64,000 bases of DNA from Stenotrophomonas maltophilia D457 (GTDB taxonomy: Bacteria; Pseudomonadota; Gammaproteobacteria; Xanthomonadales; Xanthomonadaceae), in assembly GCF_000284595.1 (NCBI RefSeq), contig NC_017671.1, forward strand, positions 1,831,001 to 1,895,000, read 5' to 3'. The position numbers and the translations under genes were made by a program. The notes beneath the pieces were generated by a model. That model saw nothing but the letters and a program-made list of their open reading frames with translations, was not told where the DNA came from and did no database searches. Below, in pieces: positions 54,912 through 63,875 of the stretch (position 1 is its first letter; each line of letters opens with the position of its first letter).

Positions 54912-55034
54912 TGGTGGAGGCCGACCTTGGTCGGCGCTTCCGTGCCAACCAAGGTTGGCACCTACCGGAAGACGTGCCTTGGTAGAGGCCGACCTTGGTC
55001 GGCGCTTTTGTGCCAACCAAGGTTGGCACCTACC
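54912..55034. repeat. Tandem duplicated GTAG-type double hairpin
   Basis: Two 55-bp units (54912-54966 and 54980-55034), each with GGCCGACC-TT-GGTCGGC and GTGCCAACC-AA-GGTTGGCAC hairpins between GG(T/A)GG and CCTACC ends, nearly identical and separated by 13 bases. A recent duplication between dapA-bamC and fdxA. Confidence 0.9.
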
Positions 55035-55039
55035 GAGAA

Positions 55040-55070
55040 CAGAAAAGGGCGCCATGGGCGCCCTTTTCTG
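55040..55070. terminator. Bidirectional intrinsic terminator
   Basis: CAGAAAAGGGCGCC and GGCGCCCTTTTCTG pair around ATG. The A and T tracts within the arms allow use from either direction between the convergent bamC-like and fdxA genes. Confidence 0.85.
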
Positions 55071-55089
55071 TTGCCGCCGCGGGCGCTTC

Positions 55090-55413
55090 TCAGCGCTCCA
55101 GCAGCTTCAGCTTGTCCGGCTTGCCGTCCCATTCGCCGGCGTCGGCGGGCGGGTCCTTGCGCACGGTCAGCACCGGCCACTCCTTCGCCAGCTCGGCGTT
55201 GAGGGCAACGAAGCCTTCCTGGCCGGCGGGGACGTCGTCCTCGGGGAAAATCGCGTTGACCGGGCACTCCGGCTCGCAGAGGGTGCAGTCGATGCACTCA
55301 TCCGGGTCGATCACCAGGAAGTTCGGGCCTTCGTGGAAGCAATCCACGGGGCACACTTCCACGCAATCGGTGTGTTTGCACTTGATGCAGTTTTCGGTGA
55401 CGACAAAGGGCAT
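55090..55413 (-). CDS. fdxA: 7Fe ferredoxin FdxA
   Basis: 107 residues with Cys at 9, 12, 17, 21, 25, 40, 43, 46 and 50. The patterns [21 protein letters not shown] and [19 protein letters not shown] are those of [3Fe-4S][4Fe-4S] ferredoxins of the FdxA/Azotobacter FdI-like group with a C-terminal extension ([25 protein letters not shown]). It carries electrons at low potential; the specific partner is not apparent. It stands alone between a terminator and the divergent sugar porter gene. Confidence 0.95.
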   Translation of the reverse strand: MPFVVTENCIKCKHTDCVEVCPVDCFHEGPNFLVIDPDECIDCTLCEPECPVNAIFPEDDVPAGQEGFVALNAELAKEWPVLTVRKDPPADAGEWDGKPDKLKLLER

Positions 55414-55593
55414 GGGCTGGGGGTGGATCGATTCCTGAACCCGCCAATTCTAGAACAGGTTGGCCCCCGGTGTCGGGATGGGACGGAAAACGGGCGTCTG
55501 GCAGGCGCGGCCGTTGGCGGCACGGCAGGGCGTGTGCGAGGCTGCGCGACAACCGGTCCTGGTGGCCGGGCTCCCTTCCCAGCAGGATCGTCC

Positions 55594-57018
55594 ATGTCCC
55601 AGGCCCCGTCCCGCACCGCCTCCCACGGTGGTGAAAACACGGCGTTCATCGTCCTGATCAGTTGCGTGGCCACGCTTGGTGGCTTCCTGTTCGGCTTCGA
55701 CAGTGGTGTCATCAACGGCACGGTCGATGGCCTGCGCCAGGCCTTCAACTCCAGCGAGGCGGCGCTGGGTTTCGAAGTTGCCTCGATGCTGCTGGGCTGC
55801 GCGATCGGTGCATTCCTGGCCGGTTGGTTGGGCGACCGCCTGGGGCGCCGTGGTGTCCTGATCGTGTCCGCGCTGATGTTCCTGGTCTCGGCGCTGGGCG
55901 CCGGGGCGGCTCACGCGTCCTGGCTGTTCATCGCGGCCCGCGTGCTGGGCGGCTTTGCGGTGGGGGCGGCCAGCGTGATGTCACCGGCCTACATCGCCGA
56001 AGTCGCCTCGGCGCGCTATCGCGGCCGGCTGGCCACGGTGCAGCAGATGGCCATCATCTGCGGTTTGTTCGCGGCCTTCCTCAGCAATTACTTGCTGGCC
56101 CGCGCCGCCGGCGCCTCGACCGAGCCGCTGTGGCTGGGCCACGAAGCCTGGCGATGGATGTTCTGGATGCAGGCGCTGCCCTCCGCGCTGTTCCTGCTGT
56201 TGCTGCTGGTGATTCCGGAAAGCCCGCGCTTCCTGGTGCTGAAGGGCCGCCAGGGGCAGGCGAGTGTGGTGTTGTCGCGACTGTACGGCGAGGCCGCTGC
56301 CCGGGCCAAGCAGGCCGAGATCGAAGCCAGCCTGGCACAGGACCAGCACAAGCCGCGCTTCGGCGACCTGCGCAGCAGGGCTACCGGCAGGCTGCGCCCG
56401 ATCCTCTGGGTGGGCATCGGCCTGGCCATGTTCCAGCAGCTGGTCGGCATCAACGTGGTGTTCTACTACGGCGCGGTGCTGTGGCAGGCGGTGGGCTTCT
56501 CTGAAAGCGACGCACTGCTGATCAATGTGCTGTCCGGCGCGCTGAGCATCGGCGCCTGCCTGCTCACCGTGCTGCTGATCGACCGCATCGGGCGCAAGCC
56601 GCTGCTGTGGGTCGGCTCGGTCGGCATGTCGGTGGCGCTGGTGCTGATGGTGGTGGCGTTTGCCAGCGGCAGCCTGGCCGGCGGGCGCCTGCAGCTGTCC
56701 GATGGCATGGGACGGCTGGCGCTGGTCGCCGCCAACGTCTACGTGGTGTTCTTCAACATGTCCTGGGGCCCGGTGATGTGGGTGATGTTGGGCGAGATGT
56801 TCCCCAACCAGATCCGCGGCCCGGCGCTGGCGGTGGCGGGTGCGGCGCAATGGACCTCGAACTTCGCGATCACCGTGACCTTCCCGATGCTGCTGGCCGG
56901 CATCGGCCTGGCCGGCGCCTATGGCATCTACGCGGTGGCGGCCATCCTCTCGATCGTCTTCGTGGTCCGCTACGTACGCGAGACCAAGGGCAAGGAGCTG
57001 GAGCAGATGGAAGGCTGA
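55594..57018 (+). CDS. Sugar porter family MFS transporter (sugar:H+ symporter)
   Basis: 474 residues from ATG 55594, with twelve predicted membrane segments. Sugar-porter signatures are present: GGFLFGFDSGVINGT, GDRLGRRGVL, PAYIAEVASARYRGRL, PESPRFLVLKGRQG, FQQLVGINVVFYYG (substrate-binding QQ..N motif), DRIGRKPLLW and the terminal RETKGKELEQME. Close relatives transport xylose, glucose, galactose or arabinose; the hexose or pentose cannot be decided. No catabolic genes are adjacent. Two variable-arm hairpins follow. Confidence 0.92.
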   Translation: MSQAPSRTASHGGENTAFIVLISCVATLGGFLFGFDSGVINGTVDGLRQAFNSSEAALGFEVASMLLGCAIGAFLAGWLGDRLGRRGVLIVSALMFLVSALGAGAAHASWLFIAARVLGGFAVGAASVMSPAYIAEVASARYRGRLATVQQMAIICGLFAAFLSNYLLARAAGASTEPLWLGHEAWRWMFWMQALPSALFLLLLLVIPESPRFLVLKGRQGQASVVLSRLYGEAAARAKQAEIEASLAQDQHKPRFGDLRSRATGRLRPILWVGIGLAMFQQLVGINVVFYYGAVLWQAVGFSESDALLINVLSGALSIGACLLTVLLIDRIGRKPLLWVGSVGMSVALVLMVVAFASGSLAGGRLQLSDGMGRLALVAANVYVVFFNMSWGPVMWVMLGEMFPNQIRGPALAVAGAAQWTSNFAITVTFPMLLAGIGLAGAYGIYAVAAILSIVFVVRYVRETKGKELEQMEG

Positions 57019-57068
57019 CGGCGACTGGCTTCGGTTGCGTTCCGTTGGCGCCTGCTTGTCCAGAGTGT

Positions 57069-57150
57069 GAGGGGGCAGGCCGCCCTCTCCAGGACACGCA
57101 AGAGCCCATCCATGGTGCTCACGGTCCTGGAGAGGGCGGCCTGCCCCCTC
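57069..57150 (+). repeat. Variable-arm hairpin element, copy D
   Basis: Perfect 27-bp arms (57069-57095, GAGGGGGCAGGCCGCCCTCT...; 57124-57150) around a short 28-base core ACGCAAGAGCCCATCCATGG... The right flank CTGACAGTTTC matches copies A and B. It is on the opposite orientation to copy E, 82 bases away. Confidence 0.88.
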
Positions 57151-57231
57151 CTGACAGTTTCATGGTGCGTGCGGATGCGGCGAAGCGCTGGTCGGTTGTT
57201 GCCGCAGCTGGCGGGAAACCGTCCAGAGTTG

Positions 57232-57330
57232 GGTGGGGTCACCCAGGGCAGGACCCGTTGGCGCCAAGGATGGCGCCATCGAGCCCCCATGGATGGGTTC
57301 ACGGCGTGTCCTGCCCTGGGTGACCCCACC
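57232..57330 (-). repeat. Variable-arm hairpin element, copy E
   Basis: Perfect 23-bp arms (57232-57254, GGTGGGGTCACCCAGGGCAG...; 57308-57330). The core read on the minus strand, ACGCCGTGAACCCATCCATG then GGCGCCATCCTTGGCGCC, follows that of copy A over more than 20 bases. It has no coding content; the rest of 57019-57446 shows only D, E and the terminator at 57402. Confidence 0.88.
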
Positions 57331-57401
57331 GGCTCGAGCCGATTGCAGGGAGGCGCCAAAGCGACCAACCCGACCGCAATCACTGCAAGCCCGGAAAACA
57401 G

Positions 57402-57426
57402 AAAAGCCCGCACAAGGCGGGCTTTT
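57402..57426 (-). terminator. Terminator after tRNA-Glu
   Basis: AAAAGCCCGC and GCGGGCTTTT pair across ACAAG; on the minus strand the stem is followed by CTGTTTT. It lies 20 bases past the tRNA. Confidence 0.85.
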
Positions 57427-57446
57427 TCGGTTCCTGCTGCGGCGAC

Positions 57447-57522
57447 TGGCGCTCCCTAGGGGACTCGAACCCCTGTTTTAGCCTTGAGAGGGCCACGTCC
57501 TAACCACTAGACGAAGGGAGCG
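57447..57522 (-). tRNA. tRNA-Glu (anticodon CUC)
   Basis: 76 bases with encoded CCA. Acceptor CGCUCCC pairs with GGGAGCG, the anticodon stem UGGCC/GGCUA encloses CUCUCAA, and the T-loop is GUUCGAGUC. The anticodon CUC reads GAG. It is a single gene with its own promoter and terminator. Confidence 0.95.
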
Positions 57523-57552
57523 TAACTGTGTCGCTGCCGAGGCAGGAGCGCT

Positions 57553-57581
57553 AGTATATGCACCTCGATGCCATTGGGCAA
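57553..57581 (-). promoter_or_regulatory. Promoter of tRNA-Glu, overlapping the pcnB start
   Basis: On the minus strand TTGCCC (57576-57581) and TATACT (57553-57558) are 17 bases apart. The -35 lies inside the first codons of the divergent pcnB gene, so the two promoters or transcripts must overlap. Confidence 0.75.
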
Positions 57582-58953
57582 TCCCGAAACTTCAACCGGA
57601 AGCGCCAACATCATTTCCTCTGCTACATCACCGTTCAGCCTGCGCGTCATCCCGCGCGACCAGCACACGATCTCCCGCAAGGACATCAGCCCGAACGCCC
57701 TGCGCGTGCTTTACCGCCTGCGCGATGCCGGCTTCGGCGCCTACCTTGTCGGCGGCGCGGTGCGCGATCTGCTGGTCAATGGCCAACCCAAGGATTTCGA
57801 CGTGGCCACCGACGCCACGCCCGAGCAGGTCAAGCAGCTGTTCCGCAACTGCCGCCTGATCGGCCGCCGGTTCCGCCTCGCCCACGTAGTGTTCGGTCGC
57901 GAAATCATCGAAGTCGCCACCTTCCGTGCCAACAGCGATGACGGCAGCGGCGACCGCGAGATGGAAAACGGCATGCTCGTGCGCGACAACGTGTACGGCA
58001 CCATCGAAGACGACGCCATCCGCCGCGACTTCACCTGCAACGCCCTGTACTACGCCATCGAGGACTTCTCGGTGCGCGACTACACCGGTGGTTTCGAGGA
58101 CGTGCAGGCGCGCCTGATGAAGTTGATCGGCGACCCGGTGCAGCGCTACCAGGAAGACCCGGTACGCATGCTGCGAGCGGTGCGCCTGGCGGCCAAGCTC
58201 GGCTTCCAGATCGAAGAGGGTACTGCCGCGCCGATCCCGCACCTGGCCGGCCTGCTCAACGAAGCCGCGCCAGCGCGCCTGTTCGAGGAAGTGCTCAAGC
58301 TGTTCCTGTCCGGACACGGCGTGGCCAGCTTCGAAGGCCTTGAGCGTTACGGCCTGCTCGACGTGCTGTTCCCGGAAAGCGCCAAGGCGCTGAAAGCCAA
58401 CCGCACCGGCGCGCTGCGCCGCATGCTGGTCGAGGGCCTGGCCAATACCGATGCGCGGGTGGCCAACGACGAACCGGTCTCGCCGGCGTTCCTGTTCGCG
58501 CTGCTGCTGTGGCCGGCGTTCTGCCGTGCACAGGCGACCCTGCTCAAGCAGGGCGTGGCACCGGAAGAGGCGCAGCGCCGCGCCGCCGACCGCGTCACCG
58601 TGCAGCAGTTGAGCACCATCGCGCTGCCGCGCCGCTTCTCGCTGCCGATGCAGGAAATCTGGCTGCTGCAGTCGCGCTTCAGCTCGCGCCAGCGCAAGCG
58701 CGTGTTCCGCACCCTGACCCATCCGCGCTTCCGTGCCGCGTTCGATTTCCTCAGCCTGCGCCAGGTGGCGTCGTCCGAGCACGCCGCCGATGTCGAGTTC
58801 TGGCGCGAAGCGCAGGCGCAGTCCGGTCGTGAGCTGGAGTCGTCGCTGGATGCGATGCACAGCGAAGATGGCGATGACGAGAGCGGAGCGCCGCGCAAGC
58901 GCCGCCGTCGCCGCCGTCGTCCGGGTGCCGCGGCCGGTGCAGCGGGCGAGTAA
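57568..58953 (+). CDS. pcnB: Poly(A) polymerase I
   Basis: 461 residues from ATG 57568. The nucleotidyltransferase core has YLVGGAVRDLLVNGQPKDFDVATDATPEQ (GG and DxD metal-binding motifs), RRDFTCNALYYAI and the RMLRAVRLAAKLGFQIE fold specific to PcnB rather than CCA-adding enzymes (with the RRD and R-rich pattern). The Arg/Lys-rich tail (RKRRRRRRRP) is typical of poly(A) polymerases that bind RNA. It destabilises mRNA fragments. folK follows after three bases, a known pairing. Confidence 0.93.
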   Translation: MPLGNPETSTGSANIISSATSPFSLRVIPRDQHTISRKDISPNALRVLYRLRDAGFGAYLVGGAVRDLLVNGQPKDFDVATDATPEQVKQLFRNCRLIGRRFRLAHVVFGREIIEVATFRANSDDGSGDREMENGMLVRDNVYGTIEDDAIRRDFTCNALYYAIEDFSVRDYTGGFEDVQARLMKLIGDPVQRYQEDPVRMLRAVRLAAKLGFQIEEGTAAPIPHLAGLLNEAAPARLFEEVLKLFLSGHGVASFEGLERYGLLDVLFPESAKALKANRTGALRRMLVEGLANTDARVANDEPVSPAFLFALLLWPAFCRAQATLLKQGVAPEEAQRRAADRVTVQQLSTIALPRRFSLPMQEIWLLQSRFSSRQRKRVFRTLTHPRFRAAFDFLSLRQVASSEHAADVEFWREAQAQSGRELESSLDAMHSEDGDDESGAPRKRRRRRRRPGAAAGAAGE

Positions 58954-58956
58954 GCG

Positions 58957-59442
58957 ATGACCCTTGCCTGGATCGGCCTCGGCGCCAACCTCGGCGACGC
59001 GGCCGCCACCGTCGGCGCGGCGATTGCCGCGCTGGACGGCCTGCCCGGGACCCGGCTGCGCCAGGCCTCGCGGCTTTACGCAACGCCGGCCTGGGGCAAT
59101 GAAGACCAGCCGCCGTTCGTCAATGCGGTGGCCTCGGTCGAAACCACCTTGCCAGCCGATGAGCTGCTGCGGGCCATGCTGGCGCTGGAGCAGCGCTTCG
59201 GTCGCACGCGTGATCCGGCAGTGCACTGGGGTCCGCGCGCGCTGGACCTGGACCTGCTGCTGTATGGTGCGCAGGCGCTCGACCAGCCTGGGCTGAAGGT
59301 GCCGCATCCGTACCTGCACGAGCGTGCCTTCGTGCTGGTGCCGCTGGCCGAAATCGCGCCGGAACTGGCAATTCCTGGCCATGGACGCGTGCAGGATGCA
59401 GTGATGCGGGTCGATGCCTGCGGGATCGCGCCGATAGGGTGA
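58957..59442 (+). CDS. folK: 6-Hydroxymethyl-7,8-dihydropterin pyrophosphokinase
   Basis: 161 residues. It transfers pyrophosphate from ATP to 6-hydroxymethyl-dihydropterin, giving the FolP substrate. [28 protein letters not shown] and the metal-binding [11 protein letters not shown] (R.xxDLDLLxYG), then [20 protein letters not shown] are all HPPK signatures. The order pcnB-folK-panB-panC-panD is common in gammaproteobacteria. Confidence 0.96.
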   Translation: MTLAWIGLGANLGDAAATVGAAIAALDGLPGTRLRQASRLYATPAWGNEDQPPFVNAVASVETTLPADELLRAMLALEQRFGRTRDPAVHWGPRALDLDLLLYGAQALDQPGLKVPHPYLHERAFVLVPLAEIAPELAIPGHGRVQDAVMRVDACGIAPIG

Positions 59443-59476
59443 TAATGCCCGGGTTATCTCCCCCGGTTATCAGCAC

Positions 59477-60292
59477 ATGAGCACCCACGCAGACAGCAAG
59501 CCCTGGACCGTTCCCGCCCTGGCCGAGGCCAAGCGCAATGGCCAGAAGCTGGTCATGTTGACCGCCTACGACGCCGGCTTCGCCCGCACCTTCGATGCCA
59601 ACGGCGTCGATCTGATCCTGATCGGCGATTCGCTGGGCATGGTCGTGCAGGGTCATGATTCGACCCTGCCGGTGACCGTGGCCGACATGGTCTACCACAC
59701 CCGGGCCGTGGCCCGCGTGCTGCAGCGTGCGCTGCTGGTGGCCGACCTGCCGTTCGGCGCCGATGCCACCCCGGAACGCGCGCTGGATGCCTCGCTGCAG
59801 CTGCTGCAGGCCGGTGCCGAGATGGTCAAGATCGAAGGTGCCGGCTTCAAGGTCGACATCATCCGCTACCTGGTCGAGCGCGAGATTCCGGTCTGCGCGC
59901 ACCTCGGCCTGACCCCGCAGTCGGTGCTGCGACTGGGCGGCTTCAAGATCCAGGGCCGCGGCGATGCTGCGCGCCAGCTGGTGGAGGACGCCAGGGCCGT
60001 GGCCGCCGCAGGCGCCAGCATCATGGTGCTTGAATGCGTGCCGACCCCGGTCGCTGCCGAAGTGACCGCTGCGGTGGATGTGCCGACCATCGGCATTGGC
60101 GCGGGCCCGCAGTGCGATGGCCAGGTGCTGGTGCTGCACGATTTCCTCGGCCTGGACAGTGGCCATCGCCGTCCCAAGTTCGTCAAGGATTTCCTTGCCG
60201 AAGGTGGCTCGGTGGCCGGTGCCACCCGCGCCTTTGCCGACGCGGTGCGCGACGGCAGCTTCCCCGACGAACAGCACGCCTACGCCCAATGA
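59477..60292 (+). CDS. panB: 3-Methyl-2-oxobutanoate hydroxymethyltransferase
   Basis: 271 residues. It makes ketopantoate from 2-oxoisovalerate and methylene-tetrahydrofolate, the first step of pantothenate synthesis. [53 protein letters not shown], the EGAGF segment ([10 protein letters not shown]), [17 protein letters not shown] and FVKDF are family blocks. The stop overlaps the panC ATG (ATGA). Confidence 0.97.
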   Translation: MSTHADSKPWTVPALAEAKRNGQKLVMLTAYDAGFARTFDANGVDLILIGDSLGMVVQGHDSTLPVTVADMVYHTRAVARVLQRALLVADLPFGADATPERALDASLQLLQAGAEMVKIEGAGFKVDIIRYLVEREIPVCAHLGLTPQSVLRLGGFKIQGRGDAARQLVEDARAVAAAGASIMVLECVPTPVAAEVTAAVDVPTIGIGAGPQCDGQVLVLHDFLGLDSGHRRPKFVKDFLAEGGSVAGATRAFADAVRDGSFPDEQHAYAQ

Positions 60293-61128
60293 TCCAGACC
60301 TTCAACGAGCTCGGCGCGTTGCGCGAGCAGATCGCCCAGTGGAAGCGTGAGGGCCTGCGCGTGGCGCTGGTGCCGACCATGGGCAACCTGCATGGGGGGC
60401 ACCATTCGCTGGTGACGCTGGCCCGCCAGTACGCTGACAAGGTGGTGGCGAGCATCTTCGTCAATCCGACCCAGTTCGGCCCCAACGAGGATTTCAGTCG
60501 CTACCCGCGCACGCCCGAGGCCGACGTGGCCGGGCTGGAGCAGGTCGGCTGCGATGCCGTGTGGCTGCCCAGCGTGGAGACGATGTATCCGCTGGGCGTG
60601 GACAGGACCACGCGCATGCACGCGCCGGGTGTCAGTGAAGTGCTGGAAGGCGCCAGCCGCCCGGGGCACTTCGATGGCGTCTGCACGGTGGTGGCGCGCC
60701 TGTTCCTGCAGGTGCAGCCGGACGTGGCCGTGTTCGGCCGCAAGGACTACCAGCAGCTTGCCGTGATCAGGCAGATGGTGGCCGAGCTGTCGTTCCCGAT
60801 CCAGATCGTCGGTGCTGAGATCGTGCGCGACGAGGATGGCCTGGCCAAGAGTTCGCGCAACCAGTACCTGAGCGACGAACAGCGCCCGGTCGCGACCACC
60901 ATCCACCGCACCCTGCTGGGCATGCGCGAGGGCTACGTGGCGGGGCAGGCACGTGATCGCATCGAAGCCGACGCCACGGCCGCATTGCAGGCAGCCGGGT
61001 TCCAGGTCGACTACGCGGTGCTGCGCACCCCGGAGCTGGCCGAGCCGACCTTCGACGGCGGTGGCCGCGTGGCGCTGATTGCCGCGCGCCTGGGAACCAC
61101 CCGGTTGATCGACAACCTGGAGTTCTGA
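60289..61128 (+). CDS. panC: Pantothenate synthetase
   Basis: 279 residues. It joins pantoate to beta-alanine with [24 protein letters not shown] carries the first nucleotide motif (HxGH; His-Gly-Gly-His here), followed by [54 protein letters not shown] and [17 protein letters not shown] (the KMSKS-like SSRN). Overlap with panB indicates tight coupling; panD follows after 161 bases with a palindrome between. Confidence 0.96.
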   Translation: MIQTFNELGALREQIAQWKREGLRVALVPTMGNLHGGHHSLVTLARQYADKVVASIFVNPTQFGPNEDFSRYPRTPEADVAGLEQVGCDAVWLPSVETMYPLGVDRTTRMHAPGVSEVLEGASRPGHFDGVCTVVARLFLQVQPDVAVFGRKDYQQLAVIRQMVAELSFPIQIVGAEIVRDEDGLAKSSRNQYLSDEQRPVATTIHRTLLGMREGYVAGQARDRIEADATAALQAAGFQVDYAVLRTPELAEPTFDGGGRVALIAARLGTTRLIDNLEF

Positions 61129-61153
61129 GTTCCGGCGGCGCCGCGCGATGCAT

Positions 61154-61194
61154 GGGGTCAGATCCCTTTTCCAGGGGAAAAGGCTTCTGACCCC
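61154..61194. repeat. GGGGTCAGATCC palindrome, copy 3 (imperfect)
   Basis: Left arm GGGGTCAGATCCCTTTTCC at 61154-61172 and right arm 61176-61194 with two mismatches, so this copy has begun to decay. It splits panC from panD. Confidence 0.85.
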
Positions 61195-61289
61195 GGTTTC
61201 ACCGGCTACCTGAACAGGTTGCCGGCCGTGATGCCCCGCGCTGCGCGGGTGCTAGAATCCGCTCTTTCCTTTGCCGTTGCAGCGCCCCC

Positions 61290-61670
61290 ATGCACCTGTC
61301 CCTGCTCAAGACCAAGATCCATCGCGCCACCGTCACCCATTCCGAGCTGAACTACGAAGGCTCGATCGCCATCGATGACAACCTGCTGGCTGCCACCGGC
61401 ATCCGCGAGTTCGAGCAGGTGCACATCTGGGACGTGACCAATGGTGCGCGTTTCTCGACCTATGCCATCCGCGCCGAAGCCGGCAGCGGCGTTGTCTCGC
61501 TCAACGGTGGCGCCGCGCGCCACGTGCAGGTCGGTGACATCATCATCATCGCCGCGTTCGCCAGCATGACCGAGCAGGAAGCTGACAGCTTCAGGCCGAA
61601 GCTGGTGTACGTTGATGGCAACAACCAGATCACCCACACCAACGACACGATCCCGACCCAGGCCGCATGA
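61290..61670 (+). CDS. panD: Aspartate 1-decarboxylase (proenzyme)
   Basis: 126 residues. It supplies beta-alanine for pantothenate. The pyruvoyl-forming cleavage is between Gly24 and Ser25 in [10 protein letters not shown], and [22 protein letters not shown] precedes it. The beta-barrel ([33 protein letters not shown]) is complete. Its stop overlaps the pgi ATG by four bases, so beta-alanine supply and glycolysis genes are co-transcribed. Confidence 0.97.
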   Translation: MHLSLLKTKIHRATVTHSELNYEGSIAIDDNLLAATGIREFEQVHIWDVTNGARFSTYAIRAEAGSGVVSLNGGAARHVQVGDIIIIAAFASMTEQEADSFRPKLVYVDGNNQITHTNDTIPTQAA

Positions 61671-63181
61671 CAACGAACAACGGATTCGACTCGCTGCATT
61701 CCCACGCCCAGCGCCTGAAGGGCGCAAGCATTCCCAGCCTGCTCGCCGCCGAACCCGGCCGTGTACAGGAGCTGGCGCTGCGGGTCGGTCCGTTGTACGT
61801 CAATTTCGCCCGGCAGAAATACGATGCCGCGGCGTTGCAGGCGCTGTTGGCGCTGGCTGCCGAGCGTGATGTCGGTGGTGCCATCACGCGCCTGTTCCGC
61901 GGCGAACAGGTCAACCTGACCGAAGGGCGCGCCGCGCTGCATACCGCGCTGCGCGGCGATGTGGTCGATGCGCCGGTGGCGGCCGAGGCCTATGCCACCG
62001 CGCGCGCGATCCGCCAGCGCATGGGCGTGCTGGTGCGCGCGCTGGAAGACAGTGGCGTGACCGATGTGGTCAGCGTCGGCATCGGTGGTTCCGACCTTGG
62101 CCCGCGCCTGGTCGCCGACGCGCTGCGTCCGGTCAGCGGTGCGCGCCTGCGCGTGCATTTCGTCTCGAACGTGGACGGCGCCGCCATGCAGCGCACGCTG
62201 GCCACGCTGGATCCGGCCAAGACCGCCGGCATCCTCATCTCCAAGACCTTCGGTACGCAGGAAACGCTGCTCAACGGCCAGATCCTGCACGACTGGCTGG
62301 GCGGCAGCGAGCGCCTGTATGCAGTCAGCGCCAATCCGGATCGCGCCGCCAAGGCCTTCGCGATCGCCGCCGATCGCGTACTGCCGATGTGGGACTGGGT
62401 GGGTGGCCGCTATTCGCTGTGGTCGGCGGTCGGTTTCCCGATCGCGTTGGCGATCGGGTTCGAGCGCTTTGAGCAGCTGCTGGAAGGCGCCGCACAGATG
62501 GATGCGCATGCGCTGGATGCACCGCTGGAGCGCAACCTGCCGGTGCTGCATGGCCTGACCGACATCTGGAACCGCAACCTGCTGGGCCATGCCACGCATG
62601 CGGTGATGACCTACGACCAGCGTCTGGCGCTGCTGCCGGCCTACCTGCAGCAGCTGGTGATGGAAAGCCTGGGCAAGCGCGTGCAGCGTGATGGTGCGCC
62701 GGTCACCACCGACACCGTGCCGGTGTGGTGGGGTGGGGCAGGCACCGATGTGCAGCACAGCTTCTTCCAGGCGCTGCACCAGGGCACCAGCGTCGTTCCG
62801 GCCGACTTCATCGGCTGTGTGCACAACGATGATCCCTACACGACCAATCACCAGGCCCTGCTGGCCAACCTGTTGGCACAGACCGAGGCGCTGGCCAATG
62901 GCCAGAGCAGCGATGATCCGCACCGCGATTACCCGGGCGGGCGGCCGAGCACGCTGATCCTGCTCGACGCGCTCACCCCGCAGGCACTGGGTGCGCTGAT
63001 CGCCATGTACGAACACGCCGTGTACGTGCAGTCGGTGATCTGGAACATCAACGCGTTCGACCAGTTCGGTGTCGAGCTCGGCAAGCAACTGGCCAGTGGC
63101 CTGCTGCCGGCGCTGCAGGGCGAGGATGTGGCGGTTGCCGACCCGATGACCCGCGAGATCCTGGCGCAGCTGAAGCGCTGA
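61667..63181 (+). CDS. pgi: Glucose-6-phosphate isomerase
   Basis: 504 residues, shorter than the 549 of E. coli but with all core blocks: [58 protein letters not shown], the second signature [20 protein letters not shown], and the C-terminal [19 protein letters not shown]. It interconverts glucose-6-phosphate and fructose-6-phosphate. Pairing with panD is typical of Xanthomonadaceae as far as I recall. SMAG elements follow. Confidence 0.96.
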   Translation: MTTNNGFDSLHSHAQRLKGASIPSLLAAEPGRVQELALRVGPLYVNFARQKYDAAALQALLALAAERDVGGAITRLFRGEQVNLTEGRAALHTALRGDVVDAPVAAEAYATARAIRQRMGVLVRALEDSGVTDVVSVGIGGSDLGPRLVADALRPVSGARLRVHFVSNVDGAAMQRTLATLDPAKTAGILISKTFGTQETLLNGQILHDWLGGSERLYAVSANPDRAAKAFAIAADRVLPMWDWVGGRYSLWSAVGFPIALAIGFERFEQLLEGAAQMDAHALDAPLERNLPVLHGLTDIWNRNLLGHATHAVMTYDQRLALLPAYLQQLVMESLGKRVQRDGAPVTTDTVPVWWGGAGTDVQHSFFQALHQGTSVVPADFIGCVHNDDPYTTNHQALLANLLAQTEALANGQSSDDPHRDYPGGRPSTLILLDALTPQALGALIAMYEHAVYVQSVIWNINAFDQFGVELGKQLASGLLPALQGEDVAVADPMTREILAQLKR

Positions 63182-63186
63182 TGCTC

Positions 63187-63302
63187 TGGTAGTGCCGGCC
63201 GCTGTCCGGCAACCAGGTGATGCTTCAATCGTTCATGAGGTTGCCGGCCAGCGGCCGGCACTACCGCAGAAGATGGGTTGCCGGCCAGCGGCCGGCACTA
63301 CC
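63187..63302. repeat. Three SMAG palindromes
   Basis: One plus-oriented (63187-63214) and two minus-oriented (63239-63265 and 63276-63302) GTAGTGCCGGCC-type elements fill the gap between the convergent pgi and regA genes. The last two are identical in their 27 bases. Confidence 0.9.
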
Positions 63303-63305
63303 GCG

Positions 63306-63875
63306 TCACCGGCTCGGGTCGCGCTCCGGGCTTGGCCGCTTGGCCAGTTTGCGCTGCAGCGAGCGCCGGTGCATGCCGAGCAGGCGCGCGGCCGCTGACA
63401 CGTTGCCGCCGGTCTCGTGCATCGCCTGCTGGATGTGTTCCCACTGCAGGCGGCTGATCGGCGTCATCGCATCGGGCACTTCCATTTCGCCATCGTCGGC
63501 CGGGCCGTCGTCTTCCTCGCCGAGGGCGCGCAGGATCATCGGCACCGTGGCCGGCTTCGGCAGGTAATCATCCGCACCCAGCTTGATCGCCTCCACCGCG
63601 GTGGCGATGCTGGCGTAGCCGGTCACCAGCAGGATCCGCATGTCCGCGCGCAGCGCGCGCAGCGGCTGGATCAGTGCCAGGCCGGAATCGCTGCCCAGCT
63701 TCAGGTCGATCAGCGCGAAGGCCGGTGGATGCTGCCGGGCCAGCGCCAGCGCACTGGCGGCATCCTGTGCGGTCTGCGTTTCAAGCCCCTTGCGGGCCAG
63801 GCTGCGTTGCAGGGTACGCAGGTACAGCTCGTCGTCGTCGACCAGCAGGCCCAGGGTGGAATGGTGAAGGCTCAT
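63306..63875 (-). CDS. regA: RegA/ActR/PrrA-type response regulator
   Basis: 189 residues. The receiver has the acidic pocket LLVDDDELYLRTL, phosphoacceptor Asp57 in ALIDLKLG, Thr85 in LVTGYAS and Lys107 in YLPKPA; an acidic linker follows, then a Fis-type helix-turn-helix (ETGGNVSAAARLLGMHRRSLQRKLAKRPSP). This layout is that of the redox regulators RegA, PrrA and ActR. Its start overlaps the histidine kinase stop by four bases. Confidence 0.9.
   Translation of the reverse strand: MSLHHSTLGLLVDDDELYLRTLQRSLARKGLETQTAQDAASALALARQHPPAFALIDLKLGSDSGLALIQPLRALRADMRILLVTGYASIATAVEAIKLGADDYLPKPATVPMILRALGEEDDGPADDGEMEVPDAMTPISRLQWEHIQQAMHETGGNVSAAARLLGMHRRSLQRKLAKRPSPERDPSR

Noticed and set aside
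55594..57018. Assignment of the sugar porter to xylose (XylE)
   Set aside because: Family signatures do not separate xylose from hexose carriers and no sugar catabolism gene is near.
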